A program made the translations under genes and the position numbers. The notes beneath the pieces were generated by a model. That model had not been told where the DNA came from and did not search any database. It saw only the letters and a list, made by a program, of their open reading frames with translations. From Prevotella sp. (GTDB lineage: Bacteria; Bacteroidota; Bacteroidia; Bacteroidales; Bacteroidaceae), in NCBI GenBank assembly GCA_017459445.1, contig JAFUDJ010000011.1:1-64000 (forward strand): 64,000 bases of DNA. Direction: 5' to 3'. Numbering within the stretch: the first letter of the stretch is position 1; each line of letters starts with the position of its first letter. Positions 8,546 through 16,400 of this stretch are shown piece by piece.

Positions 8546-9511
8546 TCAGAAGGCTGTGGCCTTGAGCCGCAGTCCTGCCCTTTCGTCAATGCCGAACATG
8601 AGGTTCATGTTTTGTACGGCCTGACCGACGGCACCCTTCAGAAGATTGTCGATGCAGGACGTGACGAGAATCTTGCCTTCGAAGCAGTCGACATGTACCA
8701 ACGCCTTGTTGGTGTTAACGACCTGCTTGAGGTCAATGGGCCTGTCGCTATAGTGTGTGAAGGCTGCATCGCTGTAGAAGTCCTTGTAGCCATCGATGAT
8801 GTCGGCCTCGGGAGCCTTGGTCTTGACGACGGCAGTGCAGAAGATGCCACGGGCAAACGGGCCCCGATAGGGAATGAAGTCGATGTCGGCATCGAGATAG
8901 CCCTGCACCTGCTTGATGCTCTGCTTGATTTCTGCCAGATGCTGGTGCTGGAATGGCTTGTAGATGCTCAGGTTGCCAGCGCGCCACGAGAAATGGGTAG
9001 TGGCACCGGGCTTCTGTCCGGCACCCGTGGAGCCTGTGATGGCATTGACACTGACGTCCTCTTTCAGCAGATTGAGGTGGGCAGCAGGCAGCAAGGCCAG
9101 CTGGATGGCGGTGGCAAAGCATCCGGGGTTGGCTACGTGCTGTGCTTGGACTATCTCTTCCTTGTTGATTTCGGGCAGTCCATAGACATAGTCGTGGTCA
9201 CCCTGGATGCGGAAGTCCTGTGCCAAGTCGATAATCTTCACATTCGCCGGTATGTCGTGCTCTTTCAAGAACGCCTCGCTCTTGCCATGACCAAAACAGA
9301 AGAAGATAACATCGACTTGGTCGAAGGGCATGGCGTCAGTGAACCGCAAATCGGTCTCCCCAAGCAGTCCCTCATGCACGTCGCTGACAGGATTGCCCGC
9401 ATTACTCTCCGAGTTGGCAAACACTATCTCCGCCTCGGGATGGTTCAGCAGCAGGCGGATGAGCTCACCACCCGTATAGCCTGCTGCACCTAATATACCT
9501 ACCTTAATCAT
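8546..9511 (-). CDS. argC: N-acyl-gamma-glutamyl-phosphate reductase
   Basis: A 321-residue NADPH-dependent reductase of arginine synthesis, starting at the ATG at 9511. The start (MIKVGILGAAGYTGGEL) is decided by the ATGA overlap with argG and by the standard N-terminal dinucleotide-binding motif. The catalytic cysteine is C131 in HVANPGCFATA. In this pathway version the substrate may be N-succinyl rather than N-acetyl. It sits between argG and luxS. Confidence 0.95.
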   Translation of the reverse strand: MIKVGILGAAGYTGGELIRLLLNHPEAEIVFANSESNAGNPVSDVHEGLLGETDLRFTDAMPFDQVDVIFFCFGHGKSEAFLKEHDIPANVKIIDLAQDFRIQGDHDYVYGLPEINKEEIVQAQHVANPGCFATAIQLALLPAAHLNLLKEDVSVNAITGSTGAGQKPGATTHFSWRAGNLSIYKPFQHQHLAEIKQSIKQVQGYLDADIDFIPYRGPFARGIFCTAVVKTKAPEADIIDGYKDFYSDAAFTHYSDRPIDLKQVVNTNKALVHVDCFEGKILVTSCIDNLLKGAVGQAVQNMNLMFGIDERAGLRLKATAF

Positions 9512-10710
9512 CTTTTCTCGTCTTTGTGAATACCATAGTAGACACGCAGCGGGGTGCTGGATACCTTGATGAAGCCCTTGGCCTCGTCGGCTGTCCAACC
9601 GGTTTGCGTCTCGCCGTATTCGCCGAGCTTCGACTTGGTGAGGTCGTTGACGCTGTCAACGCCCACAGTCTCAAAGCCATAGGGGCGCAGCTTCAGGATG
9701 GCGGTACCCGTGACGTTGCGCTGGCTGGAGGTCAGCATGGCCTCGATGTCGGGCATGACGGGCTCCAGATACTGGCTTTCGTGCAGGAACATGCCATACC
9801 AGTTGGCCACCTGGTCCTTCCAGTACTGCTGCCACTTGCTGAGCGTCGACTTCTCCAGCAGGCGGTGTGCCTCGATAATCAGTTTCGGAGCTGCTGCCTC
9901 AAAGCCTACACGGCCCTTGATGCCGATGATGGTGTCGCCCACGTTGGCGTCGCGGCCAATGGCATACGAGGCACCTATCTCCTCTATTTTCTGGATGGCC
10001 TTCACGCGGTCGTCGAACCGTTCGCCGTTGACGGCGACAATCTCGCCTTTCTCAAACTGTATCTTCAGCAGCTGCTCGGGCTCCTTGGCGGTGACATGCT
10101 TCAGATAGGCATCCTCGGGCAGACCCTGCGTCGGGTCGAGCAGCTCGCCGCCGCAAATCGAGGTGCCCCAGATGCCGACGTTATACGAATACTTCAGTTT
10201 GGTGAAGTCGGCGAAGAAACCATGCTCGTTCAGGAAGTCCACTTCCTCCTTGCGCGTCAGCTTCTTGTCGCGGGTCAGCGTGATAATCTCCACGCCGGGA
10301 GCCATGACGAGGAAGGTCATATCGAAACGGATTTGGTCGTTGCCGGCACCCGTCGAGCCGTGGGCAATAGCATCGGCACCAATCTCCTTGGCATAGCGGG
10401 CAATGGCAATGGCCTGGAAGATGCGCTCACTCGATACCGAGATGGGGTAGCAGTTGTTGCGCAGCACATTGCCGAATATCATGTATTTCAGCGACTTCTC
10501 GTAATACTCCTGAGTCACGTCGAGCGTCACATACTGTACGGCGCCCAGCTTGTAGGCGTTCTCCTCGTTGGTCTTCAACTGTTCGGCGGAGAAACCGCCG
10601 GTGTTGGCGCATGCTGCATAGACATCCCAGCCGTCCTGGGTTAGTTTCATCACGGTGTAGCTGGTGTCCAAGCCACCACTGAATGCTACTACTACTTTCT
10701 TGTTTGCCAT
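9508..10710 (-). CDS. argG: Argininosuccinate synthase
   Basis: A 400-residue enzyme joining citrulline and aspartate with ATP. The PP-loop SGGLDTS is at 11-17, and AHGSTGAGNDQIRF follows in the middle of the ATP domain. Length is normal. Its stop overlaps the argC ATG (ATGA). It is separated from the upstream GNAT gene by a strong 17-base inverted repeat (10730-10798), which could tune its expression relative to argR and the GNAT gene. Confidence 0.96.
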   Translation of the reverse strand: MANKKVVVAFSGGLDTSYTVMKLTQDGWDVYAACANTGGFSAEQLKTNEENAYKLGAVQYVTLDVTQEYYEKSLKYMIFGNVLRNNCYPISVSSERIFQAIAIARYAKEIGADAIAHGSTGAGNDQIRFDMTFLVMAPGVEIITLTRDKKLTRKEEVDFLNEHGFFADFTKLKYSYNVGIWGTSICGGELLDPTQGLPEDAYLKHVTAKEPEQLLKIQFEKGEIVAVNGERFDDRVKAIQKIEEIGASYAIGRDANVGDTIIGIKGRVGFEAAAPKLIIEAHRLLEKSTLSKWQQYWKDQVANWYGMFLHESQYLEPVMPDIEAMLTSSQRNVTGTAILKLRPYGFETVGVDSVNDLTKSKLGEYGETQTGWTADEAKGFIKVSSTPLRVYYGIHKDEKR

Positions 10711-10729
10711 AATTATTTATTCTTTTTTT

Positions 10730-10798
10730 GCAAGGACTACAGGACTGACAAGACTGTCGTTTGGCATAGAAAAAGTCCTTAAGTCCTGTAGTCCTTGC
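10730..10798. repeat. Inverted repeat with octamer-periodic arms
   Basis: Perfect 17-base arms at 10730-10746 and 10782-10798 enclose 35 bases. Each arm is built of 8-base steps: AGGAC+TAC, AGGAC+TGA on the left; AGTCC+TTA, AGTCC+TGT, AGTCC+TTG on the right. It fills the gap between the GNAT gene and argG. On the transcript it forms a long stem followed by T-rich sequence just before the argG start, so an attenuator, partial terminator or processing site is possible. Confidence 0.88.
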
Positions 10799-10804
10799 TA
10801 AATT

Positions 10805-11407
10805 TTATTTTTCGTCTAACTGTTTGATTCTCTCAATAACTTCCTCGGGAATCTTGGCGGGCAGGTGCTCCTCAGGGTCATAGAGCATCGCCGTGCAGAT
10901 ACAGTATTTACGACCCGTACGGTGCAGCACGTCCACATTACAGCACCCTTCGCAGCCGCGCCAGAAAGCCTCGTCGTCCGTCAGGTCGGCAAACGTCACG
11001 GGCTGGTAGCCCAGTTCGGTATTCATCTTCATCACGGCCGCTCCGCTGGTCAGCGAGAATATCTTGGCATGCGGCCAGCGCGTACGGGCCAGCGAGAACG
11101 TCAGGTCTTTGATTTTCTTGGCCACGCCCATACTGCGGAAGTCGGGATGCACTATCAGACCTGAGGTCGTCACATACTGCTTGTTGCCCCACGTCTCTAT
11201 ATAGCTGAAGCCGGCAAAACGGTCGCCACTGAGGGCTATCACTGCCTTCGCCTCCTTCATCTTCGTAGTCAAATACTCATGGGTACGCCTGGCAATACCC
11301 GTGCCACGCACCTTTGCTGCATCGGCAATGGTCTGCAGAATGGTGTCCACATACCTCTCGTGTTGTGGCTCCGCCACCAACACCTCTATTTCTTCTTTCG
11401 GTTCCAT
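10805..11407 (-). CDS. GNAT acyltransferase, probable N-acylglutamate synthase
   Basis: A 200-residue GNAT-fold protein. The acyl-CoA-binding loop is in the LIVHPDFRSMGVAKKI region (about 104-119). The C-terminal part is rich in cysteine (FWRGCEGCCNVD, KYCICTA). No classical argA or argJ is in the cluster, and this gene sits between argR and argG. From memory, the equivalent Bacteroides gene was assigned as an N-acylglutamate (probably N-succinylglutamate) synthase from mutant fitness data. The GNAT fold is clear; the reaction is inferred from that and from position. Confidence 0.75.
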   Translation of the reverse strand: MEPKEEIEVLVAEPQHERYVDTILQTIADAAKVRGTGIARRTHEYLTTKMKEAKAVIALSGDRFAGFSYIETWGNKQYVTTSGLIVHPDFRSMGVAKKIKDLTFSLARTRWPHAKIFSLTSGAAVMKMNTELGYQPVTFADLTDDEAFWRGCEGCCNVDVLHRTGRKYCICTAMLYDPEEHLPAKIPEEVIERIKQLDEK

Positions 11408-11417
11408 ACCTTTCTGT

Positions 11418-11894
11418 TTATCTCATGTTAGGCACCACCTCGCTCAAGGCCGCTATCACCTCTTCTTTCGTCACACCCTGCTTGATGACGATAAGAATGG
11501 TGTCGTCGCCGGCAATGGTTCCCAAGATGTCGTCAAGATGGCTGTTGTCAATGTTGTATGCAATAGAGCTTGCATAGCCGGGGCGCGTCCTGATAACCCC
11601 AATATTCCCGGAAAAGTTAATGCTGATGAAGCCGGGAACCTGCTGCATCTCACGGATGGACTGAGGGGTTGACACACGCTTGTACATGGTGTCGTTGGGC
11701 AGCACGTAGACATAATTGCCGCGCATGGTGGCTGCCTTGGCCACTTTCAGCTGCTTCAGGTCGCGGCTCAAAGTTGCTTGGGTCAACTTGAAACCTTCTT
11801 GTTTCAAGGCAGCCAGAAGCTCATCCTGACTACCCAGTTCCTGACTGGAAATAATCATTCTAAGGGCTTCTAAACGGTTGTTTTTAACTTTCAT
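11418..11894 (-). CDS. argR: Arginine repressor
   Basis: About 158 residues from the ATG at 11894. The N-terminal winged helix covers RLEALRMIISSQELGSQDEL through ATLSRDLKQLKVAKA; SRDL is the typical recognition-helix signature. The C-terminal arginine-binding hexamerisation domain includes the GTIAGDDTILIV segment. ArgR senses arginine and represses the biosynthetic genes. It heads the argR-GNAT-argG-argC-luxS run, so it probably controls its own operon. A longer start at 11924 would overlap the promoter and is rejected. Confidence 0.95.
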   Translation of the reverse strand: MKVKNNRLEALRMIISSQELGSQDELLAALKQEGFKLTQATLSRDLKQLKVAKAATMRGNYVYVLPNDTMYKRVSTPQSIREMQQVPGFISINFSGNIGVIRTRPGYASSIAYNIDNSHLDDILGTIAGDDTILIVIKQGVTKEEVIAALSEVVPNMR

Positions 11895-11921
11895 GTTGGT
11901 ATATTTATGCGAATTCGGCTG

Positions 11922-11953
11922 CAAATTTATACAAAATAACGCATATCACCAAA
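11922..11953 (-). promoter_or_regulatory. argR operon promoter with operator-like half sites
   Basis: TTTG at 11950-11953, a 20-base spacer and TAAATTTG at 11922-11929 make a full Bacteroidetes promoter. The halves TATGCG (on the minus strand at 11945-11940) and CGCATA (11911-11906) face each other across the -7 element, and the spacer also contains an imperfect ARG-box-like AT-rich palindrome. This arrangement suits autorepression by ArgR. The promoter is seen directly; the operator is a guess. Confidence 0.75.
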
Positions 11954-12027
11954 CAAAATAGCAGTTTTTTACGCTTTTATCATTTTTTCGTACTATCCGC
12001 ACTATCCACCACCCCATTGCATTTTCA

Positions 12028-12212
12028 TCCTTCCAACCTTCCATCCTGCACCAAAGCCTGGATTTTACGAATTTTAACTAAAGTACCAAAAATCAGTACG
12101 CATATCTGGGACTGAGAGTCCGGGTAGCCCGGACTCCAAGTCCCAGTATTTGGTATTCCTTGTAAACACCTACAATAGCCAGGCGGTGGTGCAGGTTGGA
12201 AGGTTGGAAGGA
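12028..12212. repeat. Nested palindromic intergenic element
   Basis: Outer arms of 25 bases (12028-12052 and 12188-12212) match 24 of 25 in inverted orientation and are built from CCTTC+3 / GGAAG-type octamers. Inside lies a second stem (12106-12146) in which CTGGGACT and AGTCCCAG enclose GAGTCCGGG/CCCGGACTC. The rest of the 377-base gap (11895-12271) holds the argR promoter and no gene. It lies downstream of kbl, so it could act as a terminator, but neither strand shows a clear T-run after the stem. Confidence 0.85.
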
Positions 12213-12271
12213 TATATTCGAGTTACCCAATATATCTTTGCCTACCAATATGAGGGTGTGTCATAATGAAG

Positions 12272-13459
12272 TTATTTCAGTACGCCCAGTTCCTTACCAA
12301 CCTTGATAAAGGCGGCGATGCACTTGTCGAGGTGCTCGCGGCGATGGCCTGCCGACAGCTGGACACGGATGCGGGCCTCGCCCTTCGGCACTACGGGATA
12401 GTAGAAGCCGGTGACGTAGATGCCCTCTTCCTGCATCTTGGCGGCGAAGACCTGCGACAGCTTGGCATCGTAGAGCATGACGGCACAGATGGCGCTCTGC
12501 GTGGGTTTGATGTCGAAGCCGGCTGCTATCATACGGTCGCGGAAGTAGCTGACGTTTTCCACCAGACGGTCGTGCAGTTCGTCAGACTCCTTGAGCATCT
12601 TGAATACTTCCAACGAAGCGCCGATGATGCAGGGCGCCAGCGAGTTGGAGAACAGATAAGGCCGTGAGCGCTGGCGCAGCAGGTCGATAATCTCCTTACG
12701 ACCGGTGGTAAAGCCGCCCAAGGCTCCGCCGAAGGCTTTGCCTAACGTTCCGGTATAGATGTCGACACGCCCGTAGGTGTCGGTCAGTTCGCTGACGCCA
12801 TGCCCCGTCTTGCCGACGACACCAGCCGAATGGCTCTCGTCGACCATGACCAAGGCGTCGTATTTCTCTGCCAAGTCACAGATTTCGCGAATGGGGGCGA
12901 CATTACCATCCATGGAGAATACACCGTCGGTAACGATGATGCGGAAGCGCTGGGCCTGGGCCTCTTGTAGACACTTCTCCAGCTCCTCCATGTTGGCATT
13001 GGCATAACGGTAGCGCTTAGCCTTGCAAAGACGCACGCCGTCGATGATGCTGGCGTGGTTCAGGGCATCGCTGATGATGGCATCTTCCTCGGTAAACAAA
13101 GGCTCAAAGACGCCGCCGTTGGCATCGAAGCAGGCAGCATAGAGGATGGTGTCCTCTGTCTTGAAGTAGTCGCTGATGGCCCGTTCCAGCTCCTTATGGA
13201 TGTCCTGCGTGCCACAGATAAAGCGCACCGACGACATGCCGAAGCCGCGCTGCTGCATCATGCGGGTAGCTCCCTCGATGAGACGTGGGTGGTCCGACAG
13301 CCCCAGATAGTTGTTGGCGCAGAAGTTGAGCACTTCCTGTCCCTTCACTTGAATGGCTGCCCGCTGCGGACTCTCGATGAGCCGTTCTTCCTTGTAAAGT
13401 CCTGCTTCACGAATCTCGCCGAGTGTCTGGGCGAGATGTTCTTTCATTTTTCCGTACAT
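12272..13459 (-). CDS. kbl: Glycine C-acetyltransferase (2-amino-3-ketobutyrate CoA ligase)
   Basis: A 395-residue PLP enzyme of the alpha-oxoamine synthase family that makes glycine and acetyl-CoA from 2-amino-3-oxobutyrate during threonine breakdown. The PLP lysine is K241 in TGTLGKAFGGALGG, and DESHSAGVVG is at 207-216. It resembles Kbl more than BioF (N-terminal EAGLYKEERLIESPQ). A start at residue 5 is also possible. No tdh lies nearby. It is a single-gene unit with its own promoter (13492-13523). Confidence 0.93.
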   Translation of the reverse strand: MYGKMKEHLAQTLGEIREAGLYKEERLIESPQRAAIQVKGQEVLNFCANNYLGLSDHPRLIEGATRMMQQRGFGMSSVRFICGTQDIHKELERAISDYFKTEDTILYAACFDANGGVFEPLFTEEDAIISDALNHASIIDGVRLCKAKRYRYANANMEELEKCLQEAQAQRFRIIVTDGVFSMDGNVAPIREICDLAEKYDALVMVDESHSAGVVGKTGHGVSELTDTYGRVDIYTGTLGKAFGGALGGFTTGRKEIIDLLRQRSRPYLFSNSLAPCIIGASLEVFKMLKESDELHDRLVENVSYFRDRMIAAGFDIKPTQSAICAVMLYDAKLSQVFAAKMQEEGIYVTGFYYPVVPKGEARIRVQLSAGHRREHLDKCIAAFIKVGKELGVLK

Positions 13460-13491
13460 AGTTGATAGGTTTTTAGTTCTGTTTTACGTTG

Positions 13492-13523
13492 CAAATTTAC
13501 ACATAGTCTCCGACATTTCCAAA
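13492..13523 (-). promoter_or_regulatory. kbl promoter
   Basis: TTTG at 13520-13523, a 20-base spacer and TAAATTTG at 13492-13499 on the minus strand. The start would lie about 25 bases before the kbl ATG. This is a perfect fit to the Bacteroidetes consensus. Confidence 0.82.
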
Positions 13524-13564
13524 CATTCTGCCCGCTTTCTGCGGTAAAAATCCATAAAACGCTG

Positions 13565-13864
13565 CTATTTCCTGTCCGGAGAAAAGCTTTCAAGGACCTG
13601 CCGGATGCGCTGCTGTTCATCCAGATGGTCGCGGTGTACGGCAACGCGAATGCTGCCGTCATTCAACAGACCCTTCACGATATAGTGCTCGTTTTCCACC
13701 TTGAAGAACGGCTTGGCCAGCGCCTCCAGGAACACCAGCGCCCCCAACGGCCGCAATGCCAGTATCAGCTGACGGCTGACGGGCTGTTCCAGATAGTATT
13801 GGAAAGCCTGCCATCCAGCCTCCACACAAGGCTCCGGCGATGGGGTGACAGTGGTTATCTTCAT
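13565..13864 (-). CDS. Small protein of unknown function (99 residues)
   Basis: I do not recognise this family. The protein is soluble-looking, with an apolar stretch (LILALRPLGALVFLEAL, about 33-49) too broken for a membrane helix and a charged C-terminus. Its ATG overlaps the stop of the upstream class V aminotransferase as ATGA, so it is translated with it and probably works with it. Small partners of this aminotransferase group include sulfur or selenium carrier-like proteins (DUF3343), but this one lacks their conserved cysteines: its only cysteine is C13. Confidence 0.75.
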   Translation of the reverse strand: MKITTVTPSPEPCVEAGWQAFQYYLEQPVSRQLILALRPLGALVFLEALAKPFFKVENEHYIVKGLLNDGSIRVAVHRDHLDEQQRIRQVLESFSPDRK

Positions 13865-14940
13865 AGACTTTGCACTATTTCACGTACTGCGGTTATCAAA
13901 GCCTCAAGGTCCTGCCAGGTTGTCAGGTCCGACAAGGATACGCGCACCGTACCATACCGTGCTGTTCTCAACTGCTCATGAACCAGCGGGGCGCAATGCA
14001 GGCCGGTGCGCACGGTGATGCCGTAGCTGTTCTGCAGGATATAGCCCACGTCAGAGGGCTTCAAACCCTTGATATTAAAGCTGACGACAGGTCCCTGCCG
14101 CTTGTTCACCTTGGCATTCCGACGGTACATCGGAGCCACATACAGCTTTACTTTCGGGATATTTCCCAGCTCGTCAATGAGCTGCTGAGCCATCTGCTGC
14201 TCCTTCTTGAGGATGTTTTCCACCCCCCGCTCCAGAACATACTCCACGCCAGCCTTCAGCCCGGCCAATCCGGGCATGTTCTGCGTGCCTACCTCGTATT
14301 CCCAGTCGCCCTCGGCATACTCGATGACTTGGCTGTCACGCCCCGTGCCGCCAAACTGCGACGGCCACAAGTCAATGCCCCGCCGCACATAATAGCCGCC
14401 GGTACCCATCGGACCGAATAGCGACTTATGGCCGGTGAACACCAGGATGTCCACGCCCCAGCCGTCGACGTCAATGGGAATACAGCCCGCACTCTGCGAG
14501 GCGTCAACCATCAGCAGGTCGCCATTGCCTTTTTTGCGGGCACGCCATGTGCGCGGTATGTCGCATATCTCGCCTGTTACGTTGTTACAATGGTTCAGGA
14601 ACAGGAAGTTATACTCGCCGTCATCGCTCGCAACCAGCTTGTTGGCCAATGGCCGCAGCACACTATTGTGGCTATCCATCGTGAAGCCTTCGCTCTTCCA
14701 CGACAGGCCGTCCACGATACGGTTTACCGCATCCGTGGCTCCGCTGCAGAAAAAAATGCGCTCCCAGTCGCTGATGTTAAACAGGCGGCCCAGCAACCGG
14801 CGAAGGCCAGTCAGCAGGTCTTCGCCGTCACCATTGCTGCGCAGCGGACTGACAGGCGGCTCTGCCAAAGCCGCCGTCACGGCCTCTAAGACTGACGGCG
14901 GCTTGGGAAAGGTTGTTGCAGCGTTGTTAAGGTATATCAT
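13861..14940 (-). CDS. Class V aminotransferase, cysteine desulfurase-like
   Basis: About 359 residues from the ATG at 14940 (MIYLNNAATTFPKP), which has a GGTGGGAAAAAG ribosome site; a start at 14955 is possible. This is a PLP enzyme of the TIGR01977-type cysteine desulfurase family. The PLP lysine is in FTGHKSLFGPMG (K172) and the mobile cysteine loop is RTGLHCAPLVH. It would release sulfur (or selenium) from cysteine. Its operon partners, a fucose isomerase-like protein and a 99-residue protein, are not classical Fe-S genes, so the sulfur acceptor is unknown. Confidence 0.85.
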   Translation of the reverse strand: MIYLNNAATTFPKPPSVLEAVTAALAEPPVSPLRSNGDGEDLLTGLRRLLGRLFNISDWERIFFCSGATDAVNRIVDGLSWKSEGFTMDSHNSVLRPLANKLVASDDGEYNFLFLNHCNNVTGEICDIPRTWRARKKGNGDLLMVDASQSAGCIPIDVDGWGVDILVFTGHKSLFGPMGTGGYYVRRGIDLWPSQFGGTGRDSQVIEYAEGDWEYEVGTQNMPGLAGLKAGVEYVLERGVENILKKEQQMAQQLIDELGNIPKVKLYVAPMYRRNAKVNKRQGPVVSFNIKGLKPSDVGYILQNSYGITVRTGLHCAPLVHEQLRTARYGTVRVSLSDLTTWQDLEALITAVREIVQSL

Positions 14941-14956
14941 GCTTTTTCCCACCATT

Positions 14957-16327
14957 TCAACGGTGTTCCATCACATTGAAGCCCATCACCTCGCCAAGCT
15001 GATGGAGCATACGGGTATAGTCGCCAAAGACAAGCACCTGATGATGGCCGAAGCCTGCCAGCTGATGCATGAAGCCTCGTGCGTCGTCCATCTTTATATA
15101 ATAATAAGGTGAGCAGTAGACGGCATCAAACTCCGACTTGATGACCTCGCCGCGCTTGACGCTGATGGTGTCAGCCATCGGGTTGAAGCGACCCAAGGTG
15201 ATGTACCGTTCCTCGTTTTCAGTAAAGTCGACCTGTAGCTTGCCGCCAAAGCCTTGTCCGGTAAAAGCCCACAGTTTGTATTTCAGCGGCTTCTTGCCAT
15301 AGCCGTTCATACAGAGCGCGGGCACGGCATGATGGATGCGCAGCAGCTCGTCGGTCTCCATGTTGGGATTGCCCATGAAGGCCGGACGCATGGCGGCAGC
15401 CTGCATGATGGTCATGGCCAGCAGGGCATTGAGGTCCTCTTCGCAGCCGCTGGGGTACCCTTCATCCTTCAGCAGCGAGTGACAGGTGCAGGGCGTAAAC
15501 TTCCTGTTCTGCGGTATCTCGCTCGTACACAGCTCATGGCATGCCGTCGAGAAGGCGTTGCAATCGTAGACGTCCATCATCTTCTTGGCAGCCAGATAGT
15601 ACTTGATGTCGTTGACGAACCACTCCTTGTTGACCTTGGTCTCCAGCGAGCCGCCGATAATCTTCTCGGCAATGGGTCGGGCCTCTTCGTCGGTCACCTC
15701 GTCCATGTACTTGAAGATGTCGCGGAACGGCAGCTTCACGATTTCCATGCCGTAGCGCGAGCGAATCAGCTCCGGGTCGCGGATGACGCTCTGCAAGCCA
15801 AAGGTAGGCATGGAACCGTGCGTCAGCACCAGTGCACGGGTGTTGGCCACCACCTTGCGCACCCACAGGAGGTGGGCTATCTCGTTCAGGTCCTTCAGGT
15901 CCATGCACACGTATGCCTCGACGCCTATGCTGCGGCAGTATGCTCCGAAGTCGATGCCTTCGTTGCCGTTTTGCAGGATGACGACGGGCTTGCGATAGCG
16001 CTCCAGCTTAGGGATGCGCCAGTTCATACAGAGGAAGAAGTCCACCTCGTCCATCCGCTCCTCTATCTTTTCGTAGATGGCACGGTCAACCAGGAACTTC
16101 TCGTCGTAGCGGGCATCGACAGCCGGCAGCATGTCTATCTCGGCGGTAGCACCCTTCAGCATCTCCACGGCATCGTGGAAAGCCTTGTCGGCAGCGGCAG
16201 CCTCAGCCTCGGGCGTCATGTCTTTTGCATAGCCTGCACGGCAGGGGCCTTCCCAGAAGTGGGAGTGTGTGAGGCATCCCACGATAGGTCGCACCACAAG
16301 CTTCACGTTCATTGCTTTTTCTTTCAT
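14957..16327 (-). CDS. L-fucose/arabinose isomerase-family protein
   Basis: A 456-residue protein resembling the L-fucose isomerase fold: an N-terminal Rossmann-like half (RPIVGCLTHSHFWEG, NWRIPKLERYRKPVV) and a C-terminal half with DFTENEERYITLGRFNP. It lacks close similarity to FucI by eye, and the substrate is unknown. It is the first gene of a three-gene unit with the class V aminotransferase (1 base away) and the 99-residue protein. That pairing argues against a plain sugar-catabolic role. The start could also be residue 6 (MNVKLVV). Confidence 0.75.
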   Translation of the reverse strand: MKEKAMNVKLVVRPIVGCLTHSHFWEGPCRAGYAKDMTPEAEAAAADKAFHDAVEMLKGATAEIDMLPAVDARYDEKFLVDRAIYEKIEERMDEVDFFLCMNWRIPKLERYRKPVVILQNGNEGIDFGAYCRSIGVEAYVCMDLKDLNEIAHLLWVRKVVANTRALVLTHGSMPTFGLQSVIRDPELIRSRYGMEIVKLPFRDIFKYMDEVTDEEARPIAEKIIGGSLETKVNKEWFVNDIKYYLAAKKMMDVYDCNAFSTACHELCTSEIPQNRKFTPCTCHSLLKDEGYPSGCEEDLNALLAMTIMQAAAMRPAFMGNPNMETDELLRIHHAVPALCMNGYGKKPLKYKLWAFTGQGFGGKLQVDFTENEERYITLGRFNPMADTISVKRGEVIKSEFDAVYCSPYYYIKMDDARGFMHQLAGFGHHQVLVFGDYTRMLHQLGEVMGFNVMEHR

Positions 16328-16400
16328 AATCGAATTGAGTCGTTAGATAGTTTGGTTTTTACACTAAATGGACGCACGACGCTCCACTTTGTCACCAGCC

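Noticed and set aside
9511..9598. Longer argC start
   Set aside because: It would overlap argG by about 90 bases; the ATGA start at 9511 gives the standard N-terminus.
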